Shown in pieces: positions 62,642 to 64,000 of a stretch of DNA of 64,000 bases (position 1 is its first letter; the number at the start of each line of letters is the position of its first letter). The notes under the pieces are model-generated. The model saw only the letters and a program-made list of their open reading frames with translations, had not been told where the DNA came from and searched no databases. The stretch is from Clostridia bacterium (GTDB lineage: Bacteria; Bacillota; Clostridia; TANB77; CAG-508). Both the position numbers and the translations under genes were made by a program. The stretch covers positions 1 through 64,000 of the forward strand of contig JAAWAX010000037.1 in NCBI GenBank assembly GCA_022792395.1. Reading direction: 5' to 3'.

Positions 62642-63769
62642 ATGGAAGAAAAATATGAAAAAATGGTAAATAAAGATTATATGAAATCTTTAGAAGAAGC
62701 TTTTCAAAAAGCTGTAGATAAAGACCTAATTGAAAAGATGGCAAAAGGAAGAGAAAAAGTAGAGAAAGAAAGGGAAGAGGAAAGGAAGCAAAAAGAAATA
62801 GAGGAAGAAAAGAGAAAGGCAGAAGAAGAGAAAGAAATATTGGAAGAAGGAATGAAAATACTAGAAGAAAGAGAAAAAGTAGAAGCGTTAAGAAAAAAAT
62901 CAGATAAAGTAGAAATAACCTATAGTGCGAAATTTGATGCATTTCTTATTAAAAATATTGACCTAAACGACAAATGCTATAAAATTGATAGAAAAGCATT
63001 AGAACCAATTACATCTTCAGAATTAGCGAAGAAAATGAATGAGCCAGAAGAGAAATTCAAAAATATGGATAGAAGTACGATGTTACATTTACAACTATTA
63101 GGTAATTATGATGAAAAATATAAAACCAATAAAGCAAATCAATATTTAGAAGAAGAACAAAGTGAAAGAAGTAGGGAAGAAAAAGCTAGATATATGAAAG
63201 ATATTTGGTCAATAGGCATTCATTATGATGTAACATCCTTATATGAAAAAGATAAATTTACAGAAGAAGAAAGAGATGAAATTCTAGGTATTGTAAATAT
63301 TTCGAAAGAAAAAGGAATGGCAACTGTAAAAAAAGGAATGAAAGTTTATATGAAAGAAACTGTGAATAAAATAAAAGGTTTATTTTCAAAAATAAAAACA
63401 TTAAAATTGCCATCATCACAGAGAGGAGAAGGACAAAAAGAAGATAGAAAGAATTTTCAAGAATCGGCAAGAAGAGTAGAAGAAAAGGTAAAAGCAATCA
63501 ATTTAATAATAGAAGATAGAACATCAGATAAAAGAGAAGTAGAAGATTTAGGATATTTAAAACAAGATGAAATCAGAGGATTAACAACAAATGCAAAACA
63601 ACAAAAGAATAGGGCTAGGGAAGCATTACAAACTGATAGATGGGAATTACAAAGATATATCCGTGCTGGCAAAACAGATGGGAAATTAGAAGAAAATGCT
63701 AGAAAAATACTAGAAGAGAAACAACAAGGTGTAGAAGAAGGAAGAGAACAAGAGGAAGATCAAAAATAA
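62642..63769 (+). CDS. Charged coiled-coil protein, relative of the preceding gene
   Basis: The 375-residue protein begins MEEKYEKMVNKDYMKSLEEA, matching the end of the preceding protein (DYMKSLDKSFEKAKEE). Residues 20-90 form a single very charged helix (EKEREEERKQKEIEEEKRKA). The remainder has SIGIHYDVTSLYEKDKFTEE and a region with KGMKVYMKETVNKIKGLFSK, and a Gln/Glu-rich tail (QQGVEEGREQEEDQK). No signal, membrane span or catalytic motif; no family recognised. A promoter lies at 62562 and a terminator at 63819, so it is a separate unit. ATG 62642 follows AGGAAGGGG. Confidence 0.75.
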   Translation: MEEKYEKMVNKDYMKSLEEAFQKAVDKDLIEKMAKGREKVEKEREEERKQKEIEEEKRKAEEEKEILEEGMKILEEREKVEALRKKSDKVEITYSAKFDAFLIKNIDLNDKCYKIDRKALEPITSSELAKKMNEPEEKFKNMDRSTMLHLQLLGNYDEKYKTNKANQYLEEEQSERSREEKARYMKDIWSIGIHYDVTSLYEKDKFTEEERDEILGIVNISKEKGMATVKKGMKVYMKETVNKIKGLFSKIKTLKLPSSQRGEGQKEDRKNFQESARRVEEKVKAINLIIEDRTSDKREVEDLGYLKQDEIRGLTTNAKQQKNRAREALQTDRWELQRYIRAGKTDGKLEENARKILEEKQQGVEEGREQEEDQK

Positions 63770-63818
63770 GAGAAGTGAAAAGCATTGGTAGATATTTAAT
63801 TTTATAGTAAAGGATAAG

Positions 63819-63853
63819 AACTTGGAAATGAAAAAAATTTCCAAGTTTTTTAT
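63819..63853 (+). terminator. Terminator of coiled-coil gene 2
   Basis: AACTTGGAAAT/ATTTCCAAGTT stem then TTTTAT. Confidence 0.9.
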
Positions 63854-63881
63854 TGACTTATTAAGTTTGGCATGATACAAT
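63853..63881 (+). promoter_or_regulatory. Promoter for a gene beyond the window
   Basis: TTGACT 63853-63858, 17-base spacer, TACAAT 63876-63881. The remaining 119 bases contain short inverted repeats (TGCATGTATTGTGCA) but no start codon with a good SD. Confidence 0.65.
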
Positions 63882-64000
63882 AGAAAAGGTTACTATAAAT
63901 TGCATGTATTGTGCAATTCCGTAGCAGTTTAAATCTTTTTAAGATTCGTAATATTTCAAAAATATTACATAAAAATTAAGAAGAATCAGAGTAAAAAATA

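Overview
The window reads as chromosome of an AT-rich, spore-forming, Gram-positive anaerobe of the Clostridia type (probably an uncultured gut lineage; this placement is inference). The evidence is low G+C throughout, strong AGGAGG-type ribosome binding sites, frequent TTG and GTG starts, a full forespore sigma-factor cluster (spoIIAA-spoIIAB-sigF followed by spoIID and a spoIIQ-like LytM gene, with Spo0A boxes upstream), spoIIE, a Spo0E-like regulator, sortase-anchored surface proteins and a SCIFF (six-cysteine) peptide gene.

Layout. 1-3.4 kb: tail of a surface protein, then spoIIE. 3.5-9.4 kb: AAA-ATPase/nuclease, WG-repeat protein, unknown membrane protein, acpS, tatD. 9.6-11.7 kb (minus): P-loop protein, htpX, lemA. 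12-15.6 kb: G5/3D-domain protein, exonuclease III, AI-2E-family transporter, small multidrug-export family protein. 16-24.4 kb: rpoB and rpoC, unusually separated by a 281-codon gene of unknown function. 24.5-33.8 kb: gdpP, rplI, dnaB, a REP-associated tyrosine transposase (RAYT), tilS, ftsH, a J-domain protein, rpsU. 33.9-38.3 kb: two M16 peptidase-family genes, Spo0E-like gene, lysC. 38.6-45.4 kb: two giant LPXTG proteins with Big2/Big3 domains and a novel-looking repeated module. 45.4-48.9 kb: T-box leader, small gene, valS. 49-52.8 kb: sporulation cluster. 53-55.2 kb (minus): asd and a zinc-ribbon protein. 55.4-60.6 kb: SNF2 helicase, SCIFF peptide, trmFO. 60.8-63.8 kb: two related coiled-coil proteins.

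The outstanding feature is genetic decoding. Six conserved genes (spoIIE twice, tatD, dnaB, lysC, sigF, SNF2 helicase) are each broken in the conventional reading at an in-frame CGG codon. In every one of the seven cases, skipping exactly the C of CGG and reading the next three bases as a glycine codon (GGA or GGT) restores the conserved protein. By my manual scan about 90 CGG trinucleotides lie out of frame inside coding regions, while only eight are in frame: these seven and one in the SCIFF gene. This suggests that CGG is unassigned or is read as a four-base glycine codon (CGGN), that is, a genome-wide programmed +1 frameshift. Sequencing error is the main alternative and is discussed.

The window is also rich in dispersed intergenic repeats: (i) REP-like units with TTCCCCACTGG...TGGGGAA ends, two sites flanking the RAYT gene and one sitting in frame inside tilS; (ii) GTGGGACAGGCAC hairpins around the spoIIA genes, one of which encodes the SpoIIAA C-terminus; (iii) a three-hairpin element in at least five copies whose stems vary while pairing is kept.
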